A stretch of DNA of 64,000 nucleotides from Sediminibacterium ginsengisoli (GTDB lineage Bacteria; Bacteroidota; Bacteroidia; Chitinophagales; Chitinophagaceae): NCBI RefSeq assembly GCF_900167075.1, contig NZ_FUWH01000005.1, positions 62,001-126,000 of the forward strand. The letters run 5' to 3'. Positions 25,514 through 34,499 of this stretch are shown here, one piece after another; positions within the stretch are counted from its first letter, which is position 1; each line of letters starts with the position of its first letter. The notes beneath the pieces were generated by a model that was not told the DNA's origin, searched no databases, and saw only the letters and a list, made by a program, of their open reading frames with translations. The translations under genes and the position numbers were made by a program.

Positions 25514-26497
25514 TTAAGATGGTTGAACACCCCACTCCACTGTTTTTAACCGATCACCGATCATCTTTAATGTCGATATTATAGCTTGCTCTTCCGGCAG
25601 TTCACCAATCACCAGGTCTCTGAAACTCGAATGATAGGCCTGCCTTATCTGCGCCCATGTATTTTCTGTATCATTGAAAATAATTGCCGTAGCCGGATGA
25701 TTGGCCAACCATTGGTTATTATTCTTAAAACTAGCCACATCATCTTGTCCTACCGTATTGAGCATCTGTTCAAACCCCTTGCTTTTAAAAAATCCCTGGA
25801 TAGAACCGTCCTGTAACATCAGGTGCAGGTCATAAGTATGCCTGATCTTGTTGGCCAGATCCTCATACGGATGCTCCGTAAAAGAGAAACGTACCAGGCT
25901 CATAACCTTCTCACAAAATGTTCGCTCAATTGATAATACCTGGACATCAAAAGGCAACATACCATACTTTTCTGCAAGCGCTGACTGGCTTGTTCTCAAC
26001 ATCATATCACCGATATAACTGCTGACCGGTTTGACCGTATATGGCTCTGACCTCCCAAGCCAGGTAGACTCTAACACGATATATTCCCTTACCTGACCGT
26101 AAACACCCTCAAAACCAGATTTGGCATAACCATGTGCAGTTTTGCGGATCATTCCCTTTTTATTGGTGATTCCAGGCAGATCAATTTCAGGCATCACGCT
26201 TTCAATTGAAGTTGACACTGCCTTCAGTTTGTTCTTCAACTGGTTGCCATTCTCTCCTTCTCTGCGGATAATCACAATATCAACATCTTCGGAAAATCGC
26301 GCTATCAGCTTATGACATTTGGACAAGGCCGTTCCGCCTTTAAAGACGGTATCTCCTGCCACTTCTGAAGCAAAGATGAACTTCAGCGCGAGCGTTACCC
26401 AGTAATCCTTCTCTACATAGATCTCAGGTATCTGCATCTGTTGGGCTGTAGCAGCTACTGCTTGCCTGAATAGTTCTTTGTCTTCGTGCAGGTTCAT
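25514..26497 (-). CDS. AbiEii-type nucleotidyltransferase toxin
   Basis: A 327-residue protein of the AbiEii/AbiGii family. The start (YVEKDYWVTLAL) leads to FKGGTALSKCHKLIARFSEDVDIVI at residues 52-76, the GG...D-x-D nucleotidyltransferase active site with D71 and D73. The later FCEKVMSLVRFSF element is also typical. Proteins of this family add nucleotides to tRNA or other targets and stop growth. It lies 2 bases after the antitoxin stop, so the two genes form one operon with the antitoxin first, the usual AbiE order. All key residues are present. Confidence 0.9.
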   Translation of the reverse strand: MNLHEDKELFRQAVAATAQQMQIPEIYVEKDYWVTLALKFIFASEVAGDTVFKGGTALSKCHKLIARFSEDVDIVIIRREGENGNQLKNKLKAVSTSIESVMPEIDLPGITNKKGMIRKTAHGYAKSGFEGVYGQVREYIVLESTWLGRSEPYTVKPVSSYIGDMMLRTSQSALAEKYGMLPFDVQVLSIERTFCEKVMSLVRFSFTEHPYEDLANKIRHTYDLHLMLQDGSIQGFFKSKGFEQMLNTVGQDDVASFKNNNQWLANHPATAIIFNDTENTWAQIRQAYHSSFRDLVIGELPEEQAIISTLKMIGDRLKTVEWGVQPS

Positions 26498-26499
26498 GA

Positions 26500-27228
26500 T
26501 TAATAAATATTCCAGTTGTCAGCTGTTGGTAATAGACCCTTTCCGATCCCAAATTGATAAGCAGATAAGGGGTTTAACGTTGCCTTCAGTTCCTTCTGTT
26601 GCAAGGGAACCAACTCCATCACTTCCAGTAACGCACCTAAGAATGCCCTTACCCTTGGAGGATATTCTAAAGCGATACAGGCTATCCTATTAAGATCCTG
26701 CTTTTTCAGCTCCGCAATTCTTTTCTTCAGGATAATAATCATACTTTCTTTATTCGTGTCAGGTATGGTCTTGAAATCCTTCATCGCATCAAGGGTCTCC
26801 AGCAGGTAATAGTTATCATCCGTCACTTCTACATAACTTTTCACAGCCTGTATGCGCAAATTGCCTGCTTTGGCAATGACCCGCTTACCCCTGCTTGCAA
26901 TACGAATGATCCGCGGCACCTGTGTTGTAAGCCCCATCCTGTTATAAAGTGCTGTACCGGTAATATAGGCAACCCGCTTGTTCCGCTCGAATAAATAGGG
27001 CCGCAACAACTGCTCCTCAGCTGGCTGCAATTCACCAAATACGGTTTTCTGCGCCTTATAGAACATGCCGGTCTTCGCACGGCGAAGATTACCTGACATC
27101 ACCAGCCTCCCGAGAGCCTTTGCGGCGGCGGCATATTCAGTAGTACGTACGCCCAGATCCTGGTAAGTAAATACCCTTCCCTCCGGTAGTCCACCAATGA
27201 CTTTTGCTATTTTTTCGGCTGTTTTCAC
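26500..27228 (-). CDS. AbiEi-type antitoxin (DUF6088), GTG start
   Basis: A 242-residue protein. The N-terminal winged helix reads VFTYQDLGVRTTEYAAAAKALGRLVMSGNLRRAKTGMFY, followed by the antitoxin core YITGTALYNRMGLTTQVPRIIRIAS. It starts at GTG (27226-27228 on the plus strand); no ATG lies nearby in frame. The start fits the family N-terminus MKTAEKI. Such antitoxins repress their own promoter and neutralise the paired AbiEii. A near-perfect 42-bp palindrome overlaps its promoter, which fits autoregulation. The predicted transcription start falls almost on the GTG, so the message may be leaderless. Confidence 0.88.
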   Translation of the reverse strand: MKTAEKIAKVIGGLPEGRVFTYQDLGVRTTEYAAAAKALGRLVMSGNLRRAKTGMFYKAQKTVFGELQPAEEQLLRPYLFERNKRVAYITGTALYNRMGLTTQVPRIIRIASRGKRVIAKAGNLRIQAVKSYVEVTDDNYYLLETLDAMKDFKTIPDTNKESMIIILKKRIAELKKQDLNRIACIALEYPPRVRAFLGALLEVMELVPLQQKELKATLNPLSAYQFGIGKGLLPTADNWNIY

Positions 27229-27232
27229 TATA

Positions 27233-27293
27233 CAAAGATAATCTTTTATACTTCATTTGTCAAGTATTTTGCGCAATTTACTTGACAAATGAA
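27233..27293 (-). promoter_or_regulatory. AbiE promoter with overlapping palindromic operator
   Basis: On the minus strand TTGACA (27263-27258) and TATCTTTG (27240-27233) are separated by 17 bases, matching the -33 and TAnnTTTG elements. The -33 part lies inside a 42-bp palindrome, 27252-27293, whose 15-bp arms (TTCATTTGTCAAGTA and its complement) are perfect and whose centre TTGCGCAA is also palindromic; only two base pairs fail. An AbiEi dimer binding there would block the promoter. Confidence 0.75.
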
Positions 27294-27298
27294 TACCT

Positions 27299-27317
27299 AA
27301 AAAAAGCCCTGACGGGC
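27299..27317 (-). terminator. Short hairpin with U-tract on the minus strand
   Basis: GCCC (27306-27309), loop TGAC, GGGC (27314-27317), followed on the minus strand by seven Ts (27305-27299). It would end any minus-strand transcript coming from the palindromic region to the right and shield the AbiE operator. Confidence 0.5.
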
Positions 27318-27440
27318 ATTCAAATACGCTTAAAAACTTTAAAAAACAGTTGTTCTCAACGAGTTGTGAACAACCTAAGTTAAAGAAAAAAAAGGACATT
27401 TTGGCGCTATAACAAACTGACAGATTTTGCCAATCACCTT

Positions 27441-27488
27441 TTAGTTGCACCTCAAACTGCACGGTAGTGCAGTTTGAGGTGCAACTAA
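27441..27488. repeat. 48-bp perfect inverted repeat (22-bp arms, 4-base loop)
   Basis: Every base of the 22-bp arms pairs. The inner part reads CAAACTGCAC-GGTA-GTGCAGTTTG and the outer ends are TTAGTTGCAC and GTGCAACTAA. There is no U-tract right after it on either strand, so it is not a plain terminator. It lies about 310 bases before jetA. Confidence 0.9.
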
Positions 27489-27539
27489 GCTACCGGAAAA
27501 TTTTTTAAAAAAATATCGAATACCCTAAAAAACTATCAA

Positions 27540-27607
27540 CAGGATGTGCAAATCCTGCCCAAATTACCCGGTTCAACTTTTATTGATTCCGGGTAGTATT
27601 ACTACCC
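27540..27607. repeat. Two further short palindromes before jetA
   Basis: CAGGAT (27540-27545) pairs with ATCCTG (27552-27557), and GGGTAGT (27591-27597) with ACTACCC (27601-27607). Both follow the 48-bp palindrome within 120 bases. Confidence 0.6.
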
Positions 27608-27796
27608 CTATCCGCCAAATATTAAACGCATGATGATGCCCCCCCGAAAAGCCATGACAAACAATCACTTACAGTCCCGCCTTAAAAAAAATACTTACAT
27701 GAATAACCTGCACAACGGATTAAATGCTTCACGTAACGGAATTTTAAAATATTTTAGACGTCCGAACACTTGATACCGGTCTAACTAACTGCCAGC

Positions 27797-29275
27797 ATGC
27801 TAACAGAAGATTTTTCATTGCTTTTTGAGACCTCTCCGGCCATACAGTTTATACGCCTACGCAATGCCAAATGGGTCATGCCCTTCCTGTACAAGGTATT
27901 CCAGTCGGATAATACCCGCTTCTCTGTCCCTGAGTCGCAACTACTCCAGTGGCTGACCGAAACCCTCCTGAACCAGGAAAACGGACAGGAAGACCTGGAA
28001 GAAGCACAGATCCTGCTGGGTGAAACAGAAGAGGTCAAAAGCCGCAAATACCTCCAGAACTGGGTACAGCGCCGCATCCTCCAGGACTTTACCGATGACC
28101 ACGGCAATACCATGTACCAGCTCAGCAGCTACAGTGTCAAAGTGTTCCAATGGATCCAGTCCCTCCAGCTTAGCAAACACGTCGGCACTGAAAGCCGCTT
28201 TAAATTGGTTTTCAATTCCCTGCGTGACATCCTGGAAAACACAGAGGACGATAAGAACAAACGACTGGAAACCCTTAAAAATAAAAGAGCCGAGATCGAC
28301 AAAGAGATCAAAGCACTGGAACTCGGCATCAACCCCGAAAACTACAGCAACGCACAGATCGAAGAAAGACTTGACCTGTTCACCCGTCATTGTTACGAGC
28401 TGATCGGCGATTTCAGGGAAGTGGAAGACAATTTTAAACAGATCCACCGCTCTATTGTAGAACAACATACCAAAGCCGAACTCAACAAGGGCAAGATCCT
28501 GGGGTTCGCCTTTGAAGCCTATGATACCTTGCGCAACAGCAACCAGGGCAAAAGCTTTTATGCTTTCTGGGACTTCCTGATCTCCCGCGCCGGCCAGGAA
28601 GAATGGCGTGAACTCACCATTCGCCTGCTGGACCTGCTCAGCGACCGCAGCATTGAAGCCGACCAGTATTTCATTGAAAACATCAAATCCCTACTGCTCA
28701 GCCAGGGCAAGAACGTGTATGAGTCCAATGATAAAATGGCCGAAAAACTAAGCAAGATCATTACCGAAAAAGAGATTACCCGGCACAGGCGACTGCGTAC
28801 CCAGATCAACAACATCAAGGAACTGGCCTTTGACCTGATCGATGAGGACAAAATCCCAGCCGGCATAGAGCTGACTGACCGGGCAGATATCCGCCTGCAC
28901 ATGGAGAAAAAACTTAACCTCCAGCAAAAAGATACCCAGGTCGTGCTTAAACAACCCATGGAAAAATCTGAAAAGATCGAGGACATGGAACGCTTCAGCA
29001 GGCTCATCAACAAAACACATGTGAACAAAAAAGCGCTTTGGCAAAAAGTAGAAAACCTGCTCAAGCAAAAAGAAACGGCCACCCTGAGTGAAGTTCTGGA
29101 TGCAACACCCTTGGAACACGGTATCGCGGAAGTGGTCACCTACTACGATTTCCTAAAAGAGAAATCCAAACAGGTGCAGATCATCAAAGGAACCACTGAG
29201 ATCATTAGCATCAATCCGGACCGTACAAAATTCATTGAGGTGCCCTATTTATTATTTGGAAAACAGACCGTATGA
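27797..29275 (+). CDS. jetA: Wadjet defence protein JetA (DUF3375, kleisin-like)
   Basis: A 492-residue protein of the DUF3375 family, equivalent to MukF/MksF kleisins. It begins MLTEDFSLLFETSPAIQFIRLRNAKWVMPFLYKVF, the typical winged-helix start of JetA, then runs through helical and coiled-coil regions (ETLKNKRAEIDKEIKALELGI) to a C-terminal winged helix with ATLSEVLDATPLEHGIAEVVTYYDFL. In the Wadjet complex it links the SMC protein JetC and the small subunit JetB into a ring that extrudes plasmid DNA. Its stop overlaps the jetB start by 4 bases (ATGA). The operon order jetA-B-C-D is complete. Confidence 0.92.
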   Translation: MLTEDFSLLFETSPAIQFIRLRNAKWVMPFLYKVFQSDNTRFSVPESQLLQWLTETLLNQENGQEDLEEAQILLGETEEVKSRKYLQNWVQRRILQDFTDDHGNTMYQLSSYSVKVFQWIQSLQLSKHVGTESRFKLVFNSLRDILENTEDDKNKRLETLKNKRAEIDKEIKALELGINPENYSNAQIEERLDLFTRHCYELIGDFREVEDNFKQIHRSIVEQHTKAELNKGKILGFAFEAYDTLRNSNQGKSFYAFWDFLISRAGQEEWRELTIRLLDLLSDRSIEADQYFIENIKSLLLSQGKNVYESNDKMAEKLSKIITEKEITRHRRLRTQINNIKELAFDLIDEDKIPAGIELTDRADIRLHMEKKLNLQQKDTQVVLKQPMEKSEKIEDMERFSRLINKTHVNKKALWQKVENLLKQKETATLSEVLDATPLEHGIAEVVTYYDFLKEKSKQVQIIKGTTEIISINPDRTKFIEVPYLLFGKQTV

Positions 29276-29883
29276 TACCCAGCAGAACACTACCCTATGC
29301 TTCCATTATCGTAAAGCTGCTCAAAGGCACGATCGAATACCTGGATAAATCCACCTGGCAGGATCTGCTGCAGTACAAAATCGAGATCAATAACTTTCTT
29401 CCGCAATTAGGGCTTACCCTGGTACTGAATGAAGACGATGGTTATGCTTTTTTAAAACAAAATATATCGGATGACGACAGCGCGGAAGTAACCTGGTTCC
29501 AACGCAGATCCTTCACTTATGAGGAGACTATTATGCTGGTGTTGCTGCGTGAACTGATGGCTGAATTTGAAATAAGTGAATCCTCCGCACGTGAACTCAT
29601 CAAACGTAGAAGAGAGATCAAAGACCATTCTGAATTGTTCTTTAAAGAGGATGCCAGCCGTGTACGCTTCTTAAAAGAAATTGACCGCCTGATTGACAAA
29701 GCAGAAGATAACGGCTTCCTGGAAATGATAGAAGATGCAGACATTAAGGATGAACAAAAGTTCAGGATCAAAAAGATCATCAAGGAAAAAGTGAACATCG
29801 AGATATTGGAACAGTTCACAGCACAGCTTTCAGCATATAAAAATGTGGTTCAACCAAAAGAGGACACCATAGATTCTAATTAA
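29272..29883 (+). CDS. jetB: Wadjet defence protein JetB (DUF4194)
   Basis: A 203-residue protein of the DUF4194 family, the MukE/MksE-like subunit. It has the expected two winged-helix parts: ASIIVKLLKGTIEYLDKSTWQDLLQYKIEINNFLPQLGL, then RRSFTYEETIMLVLLRELMAEFE. It joins the kleisin JetA to form the JetABC condensin-like motor. It is translated in overlap with jetA and lies 22 bases before jetC. Confidence 0.9.
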   Translation: MIPSRTLPYASIIVKLLKGTIEYLDKSTWQDLLQYKIEINNFLPQLGLTLVLNEDDGYAFLKQNISDDDSAEVTWFQRRSFTYEETIMLVLLRELMAEFEISESSARELIKRRREIKDHSELFFKEDASRVRFLKEIDRLIDKAEDNGFLEMIEDADIKDEQKFRIKKIIKEKVNIEILEQFTAQLSAYKNVVQPKEDTIDSN

Positions 29884-29905
29884 GTCAGTGTGAAATAAAA
29901 TAGGC

Positions 29906-32900
29906 ATGCAATTAGACGTTTTTAATACAGATATACACAAGACCGGCTTCAGGCTGCAATACATGGAAGTATTCAACTGGGGAACATTCGATAACGAAGT
30001 ACACGCAATCAAACCCATGGGTGAAACCAGCCTGCTTACCGGACTGAACGGAAGCGGTAAGACAACATTTATCGATGCCTTACTCACACTGCTGGTTCCC
30101 GAAAAAAAATACCGGTTCTATAACCAGAGCAGCGGTAGTGAAAAAAAAGATGATCGTACAGAAGACAGCTACGTTCGGGGCGGCTACAGTTTCATGAACA
30201 GTGAAGCAACTTCCAACACCGTAACTCTGTACCTGCGTGAAAATAAGGACGAGGCCTACAGCATTCTGCTGGTAAACTTTGCCAATGAGATTGACCACCA
30301 GGTAACCCTTTTCCAGGTACGTTATTACAATAATGGAGAACTTAAGAAAGTTTACGGACTTGCCCACAAGCCCCTGCATGTAGTAGATGACTTTAAACCA
30401 TTTGACCTCAACGGCAACTGGAAAAAGCGTATCGACCAGGTCTATAACAGGGGCGCTCGCAAACAAGTGGAATGGTTTGACACTGCCAATAAATATGCAC
30501 AGCGGATTGTGGATGCACTGGGACTGCAAAGCATCCAGGCGCTTCCCCTGTTCAACCAGATAGTCGGCATCAAAGTACTGGACAACCTGGATGACTTTAT
30601 CCGCAAGCACATGCTGGAACCACGCAACACCGAAGATCAGTTCCAGGAGCTTAAAAAACATTTATCAACCCTGCTGGAAGCCCAGCTGACCATTGAAAAA
30701 ACCGAGGCACAAATCCGACTGTTGCAAAACCTGGATGAACATTATCAGAAATTTTCTGTAGCAGACCAAGACCGCCTGAAACACACACAAACACTGGAAC
30801 TTCTCAAAATATGGAATTCTTTTACAAAAGACCATCTACTCGATCAGGCAATTGCTGATGCGAATCGAAACATAACATCTCTGACACAGAAAATTGAAAC
30901 AGCAGAGGAAGACCTGATCAAACTCCGGGAAGAAGAGCGAAAGACGATCAACCTGGTAGACAACAATAAAGCCGGTCAAAAGCTGATCGAGTTAGAGAAC
31001 CAGATTGAATCCACAAAGAAAGAACATTTCCGGGTGGAACAGGTTTTGGAACAGTTCAAACAATGGATGGATACACTTCACATTAAAGAAGAACCAACTG
31101 ATGAAACAACCTACCTGCGCATTGTGAAGGAAGCTGGAAGGATTCATTTAAAGTTGGTAACGGAACAGCGAATCAACGAAGAAGATGACTTCCAAGCCAA
31201 AGAAACCTTGAAAACATCCACTAATGAAAAAAATGACCTGGAGCAGGAAATAGAAATGCTTCACCAATCGAAAACAAATATCCCCTACAATCTCGTCCAG
31301 CTGCGCAAAGAACTGTGCAGTGCCCTGAAAATAGATACGGACGAACTCCCCTTTGTTGGCGAACTGGTGCAGGTGCATGCTTCAGAATTATCCTGGCAGC
31401 CCGCACTTGAAAAACTGTTGCGATCCTATGCCATGAGGATGTTGATACCGGATAAATATTATAAAAAGGCGACCAGCTATATCAATACCCAGAACCTGCG
31501 TAACCGCATCGTATATAATCATGTTACCGATTCCGCATTAATACAGCACGCAGATCAGCATACCATTATTCACAAACTGGAATTTCACCCGGACCACAAA
31601 TTATCCCATTACGTAGAACAGCTGTTCATCCAACAGTTCAGTTATGTGGCGGTAGATGACGAGAAAACAATGCAACGATACGATAAGGCCATCACGATCA
31701 ATGGCCTGATCAAAAGCGGTGTCCGTCATGAAAAAGATGATCGACCTAACCAGAATGATCCCAGTAAATATGTGATGGGCTGGAATAGTGAAAAAAAGAA
31801 GGAAGCCCTGATCGCAAGACGTATGAAACTGCAGGATTTGATACAGCGATCCAACGAAACGATTAATTCCTGTCAGAATAAATCAAACCGTATCCAGCGA
31901 CAGTTTATTGCTATTGAAAGGATAAAAGAAATCACCAGCTTTGACCAGATCAATTCCAATGCCATCCAGCAATCCATTCATAAGATCGAAAAGCAGGTCA
32001 CTGCACTGAGAAAGGATAACAAGCAATTGGATACCCTTAAACAACAACTCACTGATATCGGCAAACAGATAACAGCGACCTCGCTAAACGCTGACGAATT
32101 AAAGGAAGAACGCACTAAATGTTCTATGCGAATAGAACAAATGACAGGATCCAAAGAGGAACTCAACTTGCTCTTATCTAAATTAACGGAAGAAGACAAA
32201 GACAAACTGCTCACTTTCCAGGCAGAATACTCGTCAATCATCGGCAATGCGACACTGGATACCATCGACGCCATTTACCGTGAATTCAAAACAAAAGTGG
32301 AAGGTTTAAAAGAGAACGCAGTTACAGAATGTAACACTCAACGAAACCAGGTTTATCGTAATATCACCCGCATCAAATACCCATCGCCGGAACTTGCTCA
32401 AAAATTCCCTACCTGGATTTCAGATGTCCAGCCCTTCTCTGACAGTGCAGAACACGCACAGGAATATATAGAATGGCTGGAGAAACTTTCCACCGAGAAC
32501 CTTCCAAAGTACAAAAAGGAGTTTGAGAACTTTATTAACGTAACGATCACACATAAGATCGGCGTTCTCAGGGAAGACATGGACAAATGGGAACGGGACA
32601 TTACCAATACCATCAACAAACTCAACCAGTCGCTGCAGGGCATCAATTTTAACCGGTTGCCGGACACCTATATACAACTTGAAAAACAGCCCGTCAAAGC
32701 AGGCACAGACCAGAAAGAATTTCAAAAATTGCTGCTGGACGCCTTACCGCAGGCCGCCAATTGGGCCAACAGTAGTTTTGAGGATAAGTCCCTCCATTTC
32801 ACGCAAAAGGTAAAGCCCCTGATAGACAAACTGGATCAGAGCGAAGCATACCGCAACAAAGTAATGGACGTGCGCAACTGGTTTGAATTCTGGGCCAATG

Positions 32901-33292
32901 AATTGTACAAGCATACCGGAGAATCCAAAAAAGCGTACCGTCAGATGGGACAACTATCAGGTGGAGAGAAACCACAATTGACCTATACCATCCTTTGCAG
33001 CGCCATCGCTTACCAGTTCGGCATTACCAAAGATGCTAAGAACAACCGCAGCCTTCGCTTTATTGCTGTGGATGAAAGCTTCAGCAACCAGGATGAAGAA
33101 AAAGCGACCTACCTGATGGAACTATGCAAGCAACTACATCTCCAGCTACTTGTAGTAACACCAAGTGACAAGATCCAGATCGTACAGGACTTCATTGCAC
33201 ACGTACACCTCGTCCAGAGAGTCAATAACCGACACAGTGTATTATACAATATGACCATTAAGGAACTTCGTGACCAGATGAAACAAGCATAA
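29906..33292 (+). CDS. jetC: Wadjet defence protein JetC (SMC-like ATPase)
   Basis: A 1128-residue SMC/MukB-like ATPase. Walker A is GLNGSGKT at 46-53, the signature QLSGGEK is at about 1016-1022, and Walker B with D1056-E1057 (AVDESFSNQDEEKATYL) follows. Between them are two long coiled-coil arms and a hinge region near residues 450-600. ATP hydrolysis drives loop extrusion along DNA, bringing the nuclease JetD to small circular plasmids. All ATPase motifs are intact. It is separated from jetD by 6 bases. Confidence 0.93.
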   Translation: MQLDVFNTDIHKTGFRLQYMEVFNWGTFDNEVHAIKPMGETSLLTGLNGSGKTTFIDALLTLLVPEKKYRFYNQSSGSEKKDDRTEDSYVRGGYSFMNSEATSNTVTLYLRENKDEAYSILLVNFANEIDHQVTLFQVRYYNNGELKKVYGLAHKPLHVVDDFKPFDLNGNWKKRIDQVYNRGARKQVEWFDTANKYAQRIVDALGLQSIQALPLFNQIVGIKVLDNLDDFIRKHMLEPRNTEDQFQELKKHLSTLLEAQLTIEKTEAQIRLLQNLDEHYQKFSVADQDRLKHTQTLELLKIWNSFTKDHLLDQAIADANRNITSLTQKIETAEEDLIKLREEERKTINLVDNNKAGQKLIELENQIESTKKEHFRVEQVLEQFKQWMDTLHIKEEPTDETTYLRIVKEAGRIHLKLVTEQRINEEDDFQAKETLKTSTNEKNDLEQEIEMLHQSKTNIPYNLVQLRKELCSALKIDTDELPFVGELVQVHASELSWQPALEKLLRSYAMRMLIPDKYYKKATSYINTQNLRNRIVYNHVTDSALIQHADQHTIIHKLEFHPDHKLSHYVEQLFIQQFSYVAVDDEKTMQRYDKAITINGLIKSGVRHEKDDRPNQNDPSKYVMGWNSEKKKEALIARRMKLQDLIQRSNETINSCQNKSNRIQRQFIAIERIKEITSFDQINSNAIQQSIHKIEKQVTALRKDNKQLDTLKQQLTDIGKQITATSLNADELKEERTKCSMRIEQMTGSKEELNLLLSKLTEEDKDKLLTFQAEYSSIIGNATLDTIDAIYREFKTKVEGLKENAVTECNTQRNQVYRNITRIKYPSPELAQKFPTWISDVQPFSDSAEHAQEYIEWLEKLSTENLPKYKKEFENFINVTITHKIGVLREDMDKWERDITNTINKLNQSLQGINFNRLPDTYIQLEKQPVKAGTDQKEFQKLLLDALPQAANWANSSFEDKSLHFTQKVKPLIDKLDQSEAYRNKVMDVRNWFEFWANELYKHTGESKKAYRQMGQLSGGEKPQLTYTILCSAIAYQFGITKDAKNNRSLRFIAVDESFSNQDEEKATYLMELCKQLHLQLLVVTPSDKIQIVQDFIAHVHLVQRVNNRHSVLYNMTIKELRDQMKQA

Positions 33293-33298
33293 ACGAAT

Positions 33299-34438
33299 AT
33301 GGAACCATCCTACATGGCACAACTGGAAAAATCTTACAAACGATACCTGGAAGACCTGGTAGCAGGCAAAGATTTTGAGCCCATCGTGCTTCGGGGTGGA
33401 AAAGGCAAGCCATCCACAGCGATTGAATTGCACCAACAAGTCGCTCTGTTTCAGAAAAATGAAAAAAGAGATAAGACGCCGGGATGGACCATTGAGTGGC
33501 AGGATTGGTTCAGCAAAAAATTGGGTAACCAGTCATGGCCATCTCAAATAACGGTATCAACTGAGGAAGACCTGTTATTCCTAACAGATAAATCAAAGCA
33601 TGCAGCGGAATTTAAAAAAATACTGAATACGCTTCTTGAATGGACACCAGCCATACAACCATTGCTTCAAAAATATCCAAACCTGGTGCATGAACACAAA
33701 GATGATTGGAATACACTGATGGCTGTAACCAGCTACCTGCTGAATAACCAAACATCCGGGCAGTATCTGCGCAGCATCCCGGTTCCGGCTCATACCAAGT
33801 TCATGCAGCAGAAAAAAAGCATTTTGCTTTCCCTGTTAAAGACCATTCGTCCGGATATTTATGATGAAAACCATCTGGATCTCGAAATTGCACTAGGCAC
33901 CAGACGTAAGCCTTACTTATTCACCATGCGTCTCCTGGATCCCGAACTAAGCCAGGTTTGCCTGTCCGGAATAGAATGTTTTGCGCTTCCCGTGGAGGAG
34001 ATAAAAAACAAACAGTGGCCGGTGAATAGAGTAATCCTCGTAGAAAATGAAACAAACCTCTACCTCTTACCATCCATGCCCTGCACACTTGCCATATTCA
34101 GTTCTGGCAAAGCACTGCACCTGCTTCATGAAATTGAACTTTTTACAAACGCAAGCCTTTACTATTGGGGTGACCTGGATGAAGAAGGTTTTGTGATGCT
34201 CAATGATGCCCGCACCTATTATCCAAAAATGGCAAGCATTTTCATGGACACCGAAACCATGAACACACATATTCAAGAAATGCACCAACAACCACAACCA
34301 TACAAAAGCCACCAGCTAAACAATCTTTCATCTGCAGAGAAAACAGCCTATGATCAACTTTATTCTCACAACGGACGCATTGAACAGGAAAGATTGCGAC
34401 AGGATTATATTATGAAAAAGCTTTTAAGCCTGGGCTGA
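33299..34438 (+). CDS. jetD: Wadjet nuclease JetD (Toprim-like)
   Basis: A 379-residue protein with an N-terminal DUF3322-type helical part and a C-terminal DUF2220 Toprim-like domain. The Toprim D-x-D is seen in YYWGDLDEEGF (D292 and D294), with an upstream glutamate in ILVENETNLY. JetD cleaves circular DNA once the JetABC motor has stalled on a fully extruded plasmid. The gene ends the operon. No terminator is seen at once downstream, so read-through into the next two small genes is likely. Confidence 0.92.
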   Translation: MEPSYMAQLEKSYKRYLEDLVAGKDFEPIVLRGGKGKPSTAIELHQQVALFQKNEKRDKTPGWTIEWQDWFSKKLGNQSWPSQITVSTEEDLLFLTDKSKHAAEFKKILNTLLEWTPAIQPLLQKYPNLVHEHKDDWNTLMAVTSYLLNNQTSGQYLRSIPVPAHTKFMQQKKSILLSLLKTIRPDIYDENHLDLEIALGTRRKPYLFTMRLLDPELSQVCLSGIECFALPVEEIKNKQWPVNRVILVENETNLYLLPSMPCTLAIFSSGKALHLLHEIELFTNASLYYWGDLDEEGFVMLNDARTYYPKMASIFMDTETMNTHIQEMHQQPQPYKSHQLNNLSSAEKTAYDQLYSHNGRIEQERLRQDYIMKKLLSLG

Positions 34439-34499
34439 TTACAGCAGTTGCATTTTTAAAGACCATTAATTATATTTATTCAAACAGAACTAACGCAAG

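Larger units (their letters stand above)
27318..27796. other. Palindrome-rich intergenic region upstream of jetABCD
   Basis: About 480 bases with no convincing gene. It contains a 48-bp perfect palindrome and two shorter ones, listed separately, and AT-rich stretches (27495-27515, 27685-27760). No TAnnTTTG element could be assigned to jetA. A regulatory RNA or DNA-binding region is possible. Confidence 0.5.

Noticed and set aside
27253-27462. 69-aa minus-strand frame next to the AbiE operator
   Set aside because: It is made of the 48-bp palindrome arm, a terminator hairpin and the operator itself, and its composition (MSFFFFNLGC) looks non-coding.
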